A DNA stretch of 64,000 nucleotides from Streptomyces sp. NBC_00306 (GTDB lineage: Bacteria; Actinomycetota; Actinomycetes; Streptomycetales; Streptomycetaceae): assembly GCF_036169555.1 (NCBI RefSeq), contig NZ_CP108032.1, positions 7,688,001 through 7,752,000 of the forward strand, read 5' to 3'. The notes under the pieces were generated by a model. It was given only the letters and a program-made list of their open reading frames with translations. It made no database searches and was not told where the DNA came from. Positions 54,528 to 64,000 of this stretch are shown here, piece after piece (positions within the stretch are counted from its first letter, which is position 1; each line of letters begins with the position of its first letter). A program made the translations under genes and the position numbers.

Positions 54528-54570
54528 GTGGTGCCAGGTATCCGCGGTCACCGCCGTGACCAGGGAGGCG

Positions 54571-56454
54571 TCAGTTGCGACGCAGCACGCGGTTCGCCGA
54601 AGTCGCCGCGACCGTCGCCAGGAGCCAGCCCGCGCAGATCAGCAGGACCGCGATCCACTGGAGAGCCCCGTCCGCCGCGTAGAAGCGGTCCTGGCCGAGA
54701 TCGGTGAGCGGGATCAGCAGATCGAGGGTGTAGAGCGGGGCGTTGAACGCGGGGTAGGGCCCGTCGCCGACCGGGCTCGGACGGTGCACGGAGAACACGG
54801 TCGCCCCGAGCGTCAGGAGCAGGACCAGCAGCCAGACGGCCCGGCTGGGAAGGTAGCCGTAGCCGATCACCAGATCCTGGAGATGCCCCCAGAGCCGCTG
54901 GGGGAGCGGCAGCGTGGAACGCAGCCGCCGGTGCTTGGCGAGCAGCACCGACCGGGCGTCGGTGTCGCGGCCGATGCGTTGGTAGTGGGCGGCGAGTTGC
55001 TCGTACGGCTGGGGGACGAACCCCGCCGGGTCCCGCATCAGCCAGGACAGCCGCTCGGCGGCGCGGGCGGGGCCCGGCAGCGCGTCGTAGTGGAGTCCGT
55101 CGAGCACGAGGGCCGCCGGCCAGGTGGCCGGAGCGTCACGCAGGACGCCGAGCGCGGCGAAGCTCAGGTCGATGCGACCGGCGGGTGCTTCCCGCAGTCC
55201 CAGCGACAGTTCGGGGGTGCCGACGCGCCGGAGGATCAGCGCGTCCTCGCCCTCGGGTGTGGAGATCGCCGCGCCCGCGAAGGAGATCCGGCTCCCGACG
55301 GAAGCGCTGCTGAGCCAGACGGTGCCGTGCGCGGTGAATCCGCCCGAGCAGTCGATGCGGGCACCGACCACGAGGTTGCGTGCCCGCATCGCGATGCCGT
55401 CATGGCCGGTGAGCTCGGCGCCGTCCAGTTGCAGCGAACCGCCGATCCTCGCTCCGGACAGTTCCAGCGTCCCCACCGCGACGAAGCCGTCACGGGCGTG
55501 CAGGTCCCCGCCCACCTGGACGCGGAAGGCCTTGACCGCCGGGCCGAGGGGGTTGTCCACCCGGGCGCCGTCCAGATTGACCGTGCCCCGGATCTGGGTG
55601 TCGCGCAGGTCCACGCAGCCGCTCACAAGTACGCCGGCACCTGCCTGGATGTTCCCCTCGACGGTGGCGCACACCAGACCCAGTGCCGCCTGGCCGCGGC
55701 CCATGCCGCGTCCGGTCAGCGTCGCCTCCTCGAGGTGGAGGGAACCGCCGATGGTGGCCCGGTAGAGGTTGGTCGCCCCCTCGTTGACGAAGCCTCGGTC
55801 GAGGTGGACGCTCCCCCCGACGACGAGCTCGGGGGCGCGGAGACGGGCTTCGGGGCCGAGAAGCCGCGCGCCGCGGAAGCCGAGATACTCCTGGACGTTC
55901 GCGCTGTGCAGAAGCACGGCGCCGTTGCAGACCAGGCCGGCTGCGGACAGGCCCATCGCGACGCCGAGTGATTGCGCGTCCAGAGCCGGACGTCCGGGCG
56001 GCCCCTCGATCCGGGAGTCATCGAGGCTCAGCCAGGCGCCGACTTTGCAAGAGCGCAGGTCGAGGGTGCCGTCCACGACGCAGTCGACGATCTTCATCTC
56101 GCGGGCGGTCGCCGCGCCGGTGGCCACGATGCCCGGTACCTCGCAGCCGACGAGTACGAGAGCGTTGACGCGGGCGCCGCGCATGAGGAGGGGACTCGCG
56201 AAGGTGCATCGATGCATACGCACGGGCACACCGATGTCGGCGTCGGCCAGGTCCAGCGCGCCCGTGATCCGGGCCCCGCGCAGATGGAGTCTCGCCGACC
56301 GGCCGCTCTCCGGCTCGGGAGCGGTGAGGAGCAGCGATCGCACGGCGTCAGCCCCGACCTCGCCCACGTCGCACCACTCGCCGCGACGGTACTGCTGCCA
56401 CATGTGCTGCTCGTCCGCGGTCCAGTGGGCGGGCGGTCCGTGGGGCGACGTCAC
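54571..56454 (-). CDS. Membrane protein with beta-solenoid repeats
   Basis: 627 residues from GTG 56454. From ~60 to ~420, short repeats of strands and turns occur (LHLRGARITGALDLADADIG, LVVGGSVHLDRGF, IGGSLHLEEATLTG, VGGDLHARDGFVA, IGGSLQLDGAEL), the (V/I)GGSLxLxxAxxxG pattern of a right-handed beta-solenoid related to pentapeptide and bactofilin-type folds. The region ~425-560 is helical, and two or three membrane segments (~555-575, ~600-622) end the protein. Often mislabelled an oxidoreductase; no redox motif exists. Function unknown. The gene ends 44 bases from the iron box region and does not seem iron-controlled. Confidence 0.85.
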   Translation of the reverse strand: MTSPHGPPAHWTADEQHMWQQYRRGEWCDVGEVGADAVRSLLLTAPEPESGRSARLHLRGARITGALDLADADIGVPVRMHRCTFASPLLMRGARVNALVLVGCEVPGIVATGAATAREMKIVDCVVDGTLDLRSCKVGAWLSLDDSRIEGPPGRPALDAQSLGVAMGLSAAGLVCNGAVLLHSANVQEYLGFRGARLLGPEARLRAPELVVGGSVHLDRGFVNEGATNLYRATIGGSLHLEEATLTGRGMGRGQAALGLVCATVEGNIQAGAGVLVSGCVDLRDTQIRGTVNLDGARVDNPLGPAVKAFRVQVGGDLHARDGFVAVGTLELSGARIGGSLQLDGAELTGHDGIAMRARNLVVGARIDCSGGFTAHGTVWLSSASVGSRISFAGAAISTPEGEDALILRRVGTPELSLGLREAPAGRIDLSFAALGVLRDAPATWPAALVLDGLHYDALPGPARAAERLSWLMRDPAGFVPQPYEQLAAHYQRIGRDTDARSVLLAKHRRLRSTLPLPQRLWGHLQDLVIGYGYLPSRAVWLLVLLLTLGATVFSVHRPSPVGDGPYPAFNAPLYTLDLLIPLTDLGQDRFYAADGALQWIAVLLICAGWLLATVAATSANRVLRRN

Positions 56455-56709
56455 GCGTGCAGGGCCTCTCCGGTCCGAATACGTCGAGCGGTCACGGTCG
56501 CGATGTCGCTGCCGCGGTGCAGCACAGTGTCACGCGCGTCAACCGGCGGGCAAGGGGACGAAGTTGGGCCCGCCGCAGCCGGGACGGCATGCGGCCCGGG
56601 ACGTCCGCGGGGAGGCCGGCACCGGATTCCCGGGACTGTTCCCCTTCAGGCCGGTTTGCCCGTACGAGTCGACAGATGTCGGCAGCGGGGACGACGTACG
56701 ATCTCCCGT

Positions 56710-57153
<444 letters not shown>

Positions 57154-57163
57154 CGTGACGGCC

Positions 57164-57574
57164 ATGGACATCACCATTCACGCGAGCTTCCTTCCGCAGG
57201 ACGACCCGGACGCCGCCCTGGCCTTCTACCGCGACGCCCTCGGCTTCGAGGTCCGTGGCGACGTCGGATTCGACGGGATGCGCTGGATCACGGTCGGCCC
57301 CGTCGGCCAGCCCAGCACCTCCATCGTCCTGCATCCGCCGGCCGCGGACCCCGGGATCACCGACGACGAGCGCCGCACCATCACCGAGATGATGGCCAAG
57401 GGCACCTTCGGGAGCATCGTCCTGTCGACCCCCGACCTCGACGGCACCTTCGCACGGCTCCAGGCCACCGACGCGGAGGTCGTCCAGGAGCCGACCAAGC
57501 AGCCGTACGGCGTTCGCGACTGCGCCTTCCGTGACCCGGCGGGCAACCTCCTCCGTATTCAGGAGCGGAGCTGA
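57164..57574 (+). CDS. VOC family protein paired with AraC regulator
   Basis: 136 residues from ATG 57164 (GTG 57155 is also possible). VOC fold: ITIHASFLPQDDPDAALAFYRDAL at the start, DGMRWITVGPVGQPSTSIVL in the middle, and RDCAFRDPAGNLLRIQE as the last metal-facing strand. Homologous to the glyoxalase-like proteins often adjacent to AraC regulators. Residues for metal binding (His 5, Glu 134) appear present but not checked against structures. Role: detoxification or small-molecule binding, not decided. Confidence 0.9.
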   Translation: MDITIHASFLPQDDPDAALAFYRDALGFEVRGDVGFDGMRWITVGPVGQPSTSIVLHPPAADPGITDDERRTITEMMAKGTFGSIVLSTPDLDGTFARLQATDAEVVQEPTKQPYGVRDCAFRDPAGNLLRIQERS

Positions 57575-57982
57575 GCCGCGGGGCTTTCCCGCCCACGGTG
57601 TGAAGGGGCGGCAGCGGCGAAGGCCGAGGCCGTCCGGTCCCGGGGCCGGTACGAGCTGATCCGTCGTGCCCGGTGCTGCGGTCCTCATCCGGTACGGCTG
57701 GACGCTGCCGGCCCCGCCGCCCGCCCTCTCAGCAGGCACACCGGCCGGAGGCGCAGCAACCGAAACGGTATGGATCGCGTCACGTCGGGTCGAGTGGTGC
57801 GAGCCCGTCCGGCGCCGGCCGGGCGAGCTCGCGTCACCATCGCCGATCACGGGTGCGGCGGACCATTGCCACCACCCCTCGGACCACGTAGAACCCTGCA
57901 TACTGCTCGAAGCTGGGCAGATCCAGCCAGGCGACGCCGACGGAGACCGCCGACGCGGTCCCGCCCGACAGATGGAGACACG
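57575..57982. promoter_or_regulatory. Intergenic region with a candidate promoter for the UvrA2 gene
   Basis: A 408-base gap between the VOC gene and the UvrA2-type gene. The last third contains TTGCCA (57866-57871), a 17-base spacer and TAGAAC (57889-57894), a fair sigma-70-type match, 88 bases before the ATG. Nothing else can be supported; the several open frames here are composition artefacts. Confidence 0.35.
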
Positions 57983-60388
<2,406 letters not shown>

Positions 60389-60415
60389 GACGCCTGGACG
60401 CCGAGGTCGGGAGCT

Positions 60416-60468
60416 GAGCTCCCCGTCCCGGCACAGAGCCTGAGGTTCTGTGCCGGGACGGGGAGCTC
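60416..60468. terminator. Perfect 22-bp stem terminator after the UvrA2 gene
   Basis: Exact complementary 22-base arms at 60416-60437 and 60447-60468 with a 9-base loop (gcctgaggt), 28 bases after the stop codon and before the end of the convergent membrane protein gene at 60499. Bidirectional terminator. A repeat of TCGGGAGCTGAG occurs at 60378 and 60406. Confidence 0.88.
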
Positions 60469-60498
60469 GGTGTTCGAGGAGACCAGGAGGCGGTTGTC

Positions 60499-61425
60499 TC
60501 AGTCCGCCTTCCTGAACACCTCCGACATCCCGTCGCCCGTCTCCTGGGCCAGCAGTCCCGTCGCGTCCGGCGCGATCAGGCCGACACGCGTGGCGAGTTC
60601 ACGGCCGTGCACGTCGACGGCCGCCTCGATCAGGCTCGCGAAAGCGTCCAGCGCCGTCCGGGCGCGGGAACGCGCGACCGCCCAGCAGCCGACGGCGATC
60701 AGCACGGCCGGCCACCACCAACAGGCGAGCAGGCCATAGCCCACGGCCCAGGAAGCCAGCCGAGCCGCGGCGCTGAAGGAGTCCCGGCCCGCCCGGATCT
60801 GCTGCACGGCTGGTTCGGGGAGGATCAGCCACAGACGCGGCCACAGGACGGCGAGGTCCACGCCGTACGCGGCCTCGACGCGGTCCGCCGTCGCCTGCAT
60901 GCGGTCGCCGTACCAGGTGGGCCGGGCCGGTTCACGCAGCGCGATGCGGTCACGAGCCGCTGAAAGGGCCTGGATCCGCTCCCAGGTGTCTCTCGGGATC
61001 GTCACCACGCCGTTCGCCACCGCACCGGCGGGGCCGGCGTGTCCGACGGCGTCCTCGACCTTCGCATCCCCTTCCTTCCACCGATGTGTACGCCGTGCGG
61101 TGAGGACCCGCGAGAGCGGGTCCCGGCCGCGCCGCAGCCAGAACTGCTCGATCGCACCGCCGAGGAACTGCGCCGCGAGCGAGGCCGCGGCCGCGGTGAG
61201 AAGAACGACGGCCACGACGAGCGCGGCGGCGCCGGTCCGGTCCAGCGCGGGGCGGGTCGCGAGGTCGTCCAGGGCGCCGCGCAGCCGGTCGAGGTCGTGC
61301 CAGTGGCGATGCCCCAGGGTCCTGCCGGCGGCCGCGACGGCGAGGAACAGGGCGCCGGGCAGCACCAGCAGGTTGAGCCAGCGTTCGGTGAGCTTGCTGC
61401 CGAGGGTGGCGAGGAGAGGATTCAT
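60499..61425 (-). CDS. Membrane protein of the TPR-module locus, unknown function
   Basis: 308 residues from ATG 61425. Hydrophobic segments at ~15-35 (LLVLPGALFLAVAAAG), ~65-90 (AALVVAVVLLTAAAASLAAQ) and a pair at ~225-255 (SWAVGYGLLACWWWPAVLIAVGCWAV); the middle (~95-215) is a cytoplasmic charged domain. Motifs WLNLLVLPG and EAAYGVDLAVLWPRLWLILP look conserved. No known family. It ends the minus-strand pair with the small protein at 61448 and is divergent from the TPR gene, suggesting a three-gene module. Confidence 0.7.
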   Translation of the reverse strand: MNPLLATLGSKLTERWLNLLVLPGALFLAVAAAGRTLGHRHWHDLDRLRGALDDLATRPALDRTGAAALVVAVVLLTAAAASLAAQFLGGAIEQFWLRRGRDPLSRVLTARRTHRWKEGDAKVEDAVGHAGPAGAVANGVVTIPRDTWERIQALSAARDRIALREPARPTWYGDRMQATADRVEAAYGVDLAVLWPRLWLILPEPAVQQIRAGRDSFSAAARLASWAVGYGLLACWWWPAVLIAVGCWAVARSRARTALDAFASLIEAAVDVHGRELATRVGLIAPDATGLLAQETGDGMSEVFRKAD

Positions 61426-61447
61426 GGGGTCGAGGGCCCGGGGGTGT

Positions 61448-61843
61448 TCACCGGGCCGGGCTCAGCCGCGACTTGAGCATGCGCGTGTCATTGACGGCGC
61501 AGTGCGGGGCGGGCAGCAGATCGCGGGCCCGTTCGAGCCGGGAGCAGCGAGCCGGCCCCGGGCAGACGGCCACCTTGATGTGGGCCAGGACACCGGGTGC
61601 CCGGGAGCTCCGGGACTCGCCCAGCAGCCCGCCCGCGTACCCCGCCCTGCGCAGCACGTGGTCCAGGTCGTCGTAGCCGCCCGCCACCGCGGCGTCGTCC
61701 GCGTCCCCCGACCGGATCAGGGTCAGTACGCGCTCGGCCGCCGTCCGCACCTCGGACGGCCGCGCATGGTTCGACGAACCGAGCAGAGCACACAACGCTG
61801 CTGCCCTCTGGGCGAGTTCGGCGTGATCGGGCGGTACGGTCAT
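61448..61843 (-). CDS. Small conserved protein of the TPR-module locus
   Basis: 131 residues from ATG 61843. The N-terminal half is helical (DHAELAQRAAALCALLG, SEVRTAAERVLTLI, YDDLDHVLRRAGYAGGLLGE); the C-terminal half has a short Cys-containing part (HIKVAVCPGPARCSRLERAR, APHCAVNDTRMLKSRL) with three cysteines that could form part of a metal site. No family recognised. It is read away from the TPR gene with only 68 bases between the two start codons, so both share a promoter region, and is followed 22 bases later by the membrane protein gene. Confidence 0.7.
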   Translation of the reverse strand: MTVPPDHAELAQRAAALCALLGSSNHARPSEVRTAAERVLTLIRSGDADDAAVAGGYDDLDHVLRRAGYAGGLLGESRSSRAPGVLAHIKVAVCPGPARCSRLERARDLLPAPHCAVNDTRMLKSRLSPAR

Positions 61844-61911
61844 GCGCCAAGTGTGCCGCAGAATGAGCCCGGTCGAGGATGATTGCTGTGGTGACGGCGG
61901 GTGGAGTCGGC

Positions 61912-64000
61912 ATGGGGGAGTTCGGCAACGTGCGGGAGGATCGGGACCGGCTCGTCCGGGCCGTCCGTGATCGCGTCACGCGGTCGGCGACCGTGGACCG
62001 GCGTGTGGACAGGGACGCCGTCTTCGGCGACGAGGCGGACACCGAACTGCGGTCACTTCTGCGGATTGTGGACACGAGGACCGACATGGAGGCCCGGCAC
62101 GTGGCCGGCTGGCTGCTGGCAGCCCGGTCGGCGGCCGACCCGGGGGATCACGGCCGGGTCCACGGGTGCATGGCCGGAACGCTGCTCTTCCCGGTGTGGG
62201 TGGTCGATCCGGGACTCGTACCACCGGAGTTGGCGGAAGGGTATGCGCGTACCGATCCCGCCGTGCGCCCCGACCCGGCGAAGGCCGACGGTCCCGCCGA
62301 CTGGGCGGGCGAGTGCGCCGCGGGCATGATCGCCGCGGAGGGGCGGCAGCACAATCCGCCGCCCGACGCCACCGAAGATGTCCGTCGGCTCTACGAGCTG
62401 GCCGTGCGCTTCGGCACCATGACACCGTCGCGTGACATGCGGCTCGCCGTCGCGATCGGATGCGGCAGCCTCGCCGTGCTCGCGACGCCGGAGGACGACC
62501 CCGCGTACGCCGCCCGGCTCGACGTCCTGAGAAACGCGGTGGCCCTCGCCGGGACGGCCGGCCTGTTCGGGGACCCGGGCGTCGACCGCGTCCGGGCGGC
62601 CCACCGGGCCCTCAAGGGCATCCCGGCCGATGCGCCCGGCCGGCTCCTCGCCCTGAGCGATCTGGGCATCGCGTTCCTGGAACGCTATCGGCGGTCCCAC
62701 GACGCCCAAGACCTGGACGAGGCCGTCGGCATCGCGCGTGACGTGCTGGCTCAACTCCCGCCGGAGAGCCCGCATCTGCCCCACTGCCTCGGCACCCTGG
62801 CGGGCGCGCTTCTGCTGCTCCGGCAGCGGGAGGGCAGTACGCCGGAGGAGTGCGACGAGGTGGTGGACCTGTTCCGCAGGGCCGCACCGGGCGATCCGAA
62901 GGGACCGGCGGTCGCGGGCCTCAACCTGGGACTGGCGTTGATCCTGAGGGCCCAGCGCACCGGCCGCGTGGACGACCTGCACGAAGCGGTCCGGGTGCTG
63001 ACCGAAGCACTCGGAGCGGCCCAGGACCCGGAGCGGAGCGCCTCGATACGCCGGGTCCTGGGCAACGCGCACCGTGCCCTCTTCACGTTGGTCGGTGATC
63101 CGGCCGATCTGGACGCGGCCATCACCTACCTCTCCGACACGGTCGCCGCGGCCGGTGAGACAACTTTTCGCACCGCGCCGCAGCTACTCGCCCCCGCCAT
63201 GGCCCTGTTCGCGCGCTTCGAGCGCGATACCGAACGGAATGCGGCGGACCTGGCCGAGGCTCTGCGGCTGCTGCGGCAGGCCGTGGCACTCATGCCGCCG
63301 AGCCACCCGGAGCGGCCCGTGGCGCTCAACGATCTCGGCGAGGTGCTGAAGAGCAGCTACGAGCGCACAGGCGACGCGCAGGAGCTGAACGAGGCGGTGC
63401 AGGCACAGCGGGAGGCAGTGGCGCTCACCCCCGAGGGGCACGAAATGCTCGGAGTGAGGCTGCTCAACCTGGGCTCGACGCTGGGTCTGCGACACCTTCT
63501 GACCGAGGACGGCGAGGACCTGCGGGAAGCCCAGGAGTGCTCGCGCCGGGCCGCGGCACTCCCCGGACCGGGCCGCGCGCATCAAGCGATGCTGCTGGGT
63601 GCGGCGGGGATCAGCCGGATGACGGGCTTCCAGCGTGCTCCCGACCTGGCCGCCCAACTCGACGAGGCAGTAGGGCTCTTGAGGCAGGCGCTCGCCCTCA
63701 CTCCGGAGGGCGACCCGTTGGTGGCCCGGCGACGCCACAACCTCGCCGTCGCCCTGTTGGCCCGCTGCGCCCACACACTGCGGCTCGGCGACGCCCGCGA
63801 AGCGCGGGAGCTGGCCGACGCGGTGATCGCGTCGCTGCCCCCGGACTCTCCCGCTCTACCGGGTGCCCTGGCGGTGGCCGCGAACTCGCGGCTCCTGAGC
63901 CCGCGAAACCTGTGGTCGTCGGCCGCTCGGGGTGAGGCGGTGGCGCTGCTCCGCAGGACGGTCGAGGTCACACCACCCGGCCACCCTCTGCGGACGCTGC
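61912..64000 (+). CDS. Large TPR-repeat protein, C-terminal part beyond the window
   Basis: At least 696 residues from ATG 61912 (GGTGGAG ahead; ATG 61879 is an alternative), open to the window edge. From ~230 on, TPR units repeat, with the recurring theme (E)AVxLxRxAVALTPxGHP: EALRLLRQAVALMPPSHPER (~63258), EAVQAQREAVALTPEGHE (~63391), EAVGLLRQALALTPEGDP (~63664), EAVALLRRTVEVTPPGHPLR (~63931), each with GDAxELxEA-type linkers. The first ~200 residues (WLLAARSAADPGDHGRVHG) are unique. This form in Streptomyces usually ends in a CHAT caspase-like protease domain, which cannot be confirmed here. Probably the receptor or scaffold of the module with the two divergent genes. Confidence 0.8.
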   Translation, partial: MGEFGNVREDRDRLVRAVRDRVTRSATVDRRVDRDAVFGDEADTELRSLLRIVDTRTDMEARHVAGWLLAARSAADPGDHGRVHGCMAGTLLFPVWVVDPGLVPPELAEGYARTDPAVRPDPAKADGPADWAGECAAGMIAAEGRQHNPPPDATEDVRRLYELAVRFGTMTPSRDMRLAVAIGCGSLAVLATPEDDPAYAARLDVLRNAVALAGTAGLFGDPGVDRVRAAHRALKGIPADAPGRLLALSDLGIAFLERYRRSHDAQDLDEAVGIARDVLAQLPPESPHLPHCLGTLAGALLLLRQREGSTPEECDEVVDLFRRAAPGDPKGPAVAGLNLGLALILRAQRTGRVDDLHEAVRVLTEALGAAQDPERSASIRRVLGNAHRALFTLVGDPADLDAAITYLSDTVAAAGETTFRTAPQLLAPAMALFARFERDTERNAADLAEALRLLRQAVALMPPSHPERPVALNDLGEVLKSSYERTGDAQELNEAVQAQREAVALTPEGHEMLGVRLLNLGSTLGLRHLLTEDGEDLREAQECSRRAAALPGPGRAHQAMLLGAAGISRMTGFQRAPDLAAQLDEAVGLLRQALALTPEGDPLVARRRHNLAVALLARCAHTLRLGDAREARELADAVIASLPPDSPALPGALAVAANSRLLSPRNLWSSAARGEAVALLRRTVEVTPPGHPLRTL

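Overview
The window is about 71-72% GC with strong G/C bias at third codon positions, GTG starts, purine-rich ribosome binding sites, only one TTA codon noticed, and many regulators and paralogous enzymes (two MFS pumps of the chloramphenicol/arabinose type, a DHA2 pump, several GNATs, VOC proteins and aldo/keto reductases). This is a Streptomyces or close-relative chromosome, in a poorly conserved accessory (arm-like) region rather than the core: no ribosomal, tRNA or central housekeeping genes were recognised, and no phage, transposase or CRISPR array.

Layout. 1-5 kb: edge of a membrane protein gene, a secreted AMIN-like protein, a small Cys/His protein, a large sensor SpoIIE-type phosphatase and a DUF402 protein. 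5-8.5 kb: a small detoxification-style locus (ABM monooxygenase-like protein and an alpha/beta hydrolase with a frameshift, divergent from an AraC regulator and an SDR). 8.6-10 kb: a His-rich membrane protein plus YcnI-like protein (copper-type pair). 10-13 kb: PLP decarboxylase, PPOX-fold protein, DUF1345 membrane protein. 13-16 kb: SRPBCC protein and FdhF/YdeP-type molybdopterin oxidoreductase. 16-19 kb: two MFS transporters, the first of the Cmx/CmrA chloramphenicol efflux type. 19-25 kb: AlkD-like repair protein, a LexA paralogue, a zinc-ribbon protein, a serine beta-lactamase-fold hydrolase, a GOLPH3-like protein, a GNAT, and two decayed regulator remnants. 25-34 kb: a minus-strand run of redox and hydrolase genes (DUF5996, aldo/keto reductase, MDR quinone reductase, amidase), then LysR/SDR, SnoaL-like, HxlR, and a glutaredoxin-like membrane protein. 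34-37 kb: a DszC/SfnB-like flavoprotein with the TTA codon, a cysteine-free Rrf2 regulator with a clear operator between them, and a Cro-like regulator plus DUF2975 operon with two operator-like palindromes. 37-40.5 kb: katG divergent from a Fur-family regulator. 40.5-45.5 kb: GNATs, VOC, GYD, maleylpyruvate-isomerase-fold and DHA2 exporter. 45.5-47 kb: an ECF41 sigma factor and its carboxymuconolactone decarboxylase partner with an exact copy of the ECF41 promoter. 47-50.5 kb: aldo/keto reductase, three 38-bp tandem repeats, class V aminotransferase, TMEM175-type channel. 50.6-54.5 kb: a siderophore ABC importer under an IdeR/DmdR-type iron box. 54.5-60.4 kb: a repeat-rich beta-solenoid membrane protein, AraC/VOC pair and a UvrA2-type ATPase. 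60.5-64 kb: a divergent module of a membrane protein, a small conserved protein and a large TPR protein cut by the window end.

The most informative signals are regulatory: the ECF41 promoter, the Rrf2 operator, the paired ATCG-N5-CGAT operators, the iron box, and three perfect long-stem terminators. The best candidate for an undescribed system is the right-edge TPR module, whose effector end lies outside the window; TPR proteins of this type in actinomycetes often end in a CHAT caspase-like domain, but that part cannot be seen here.
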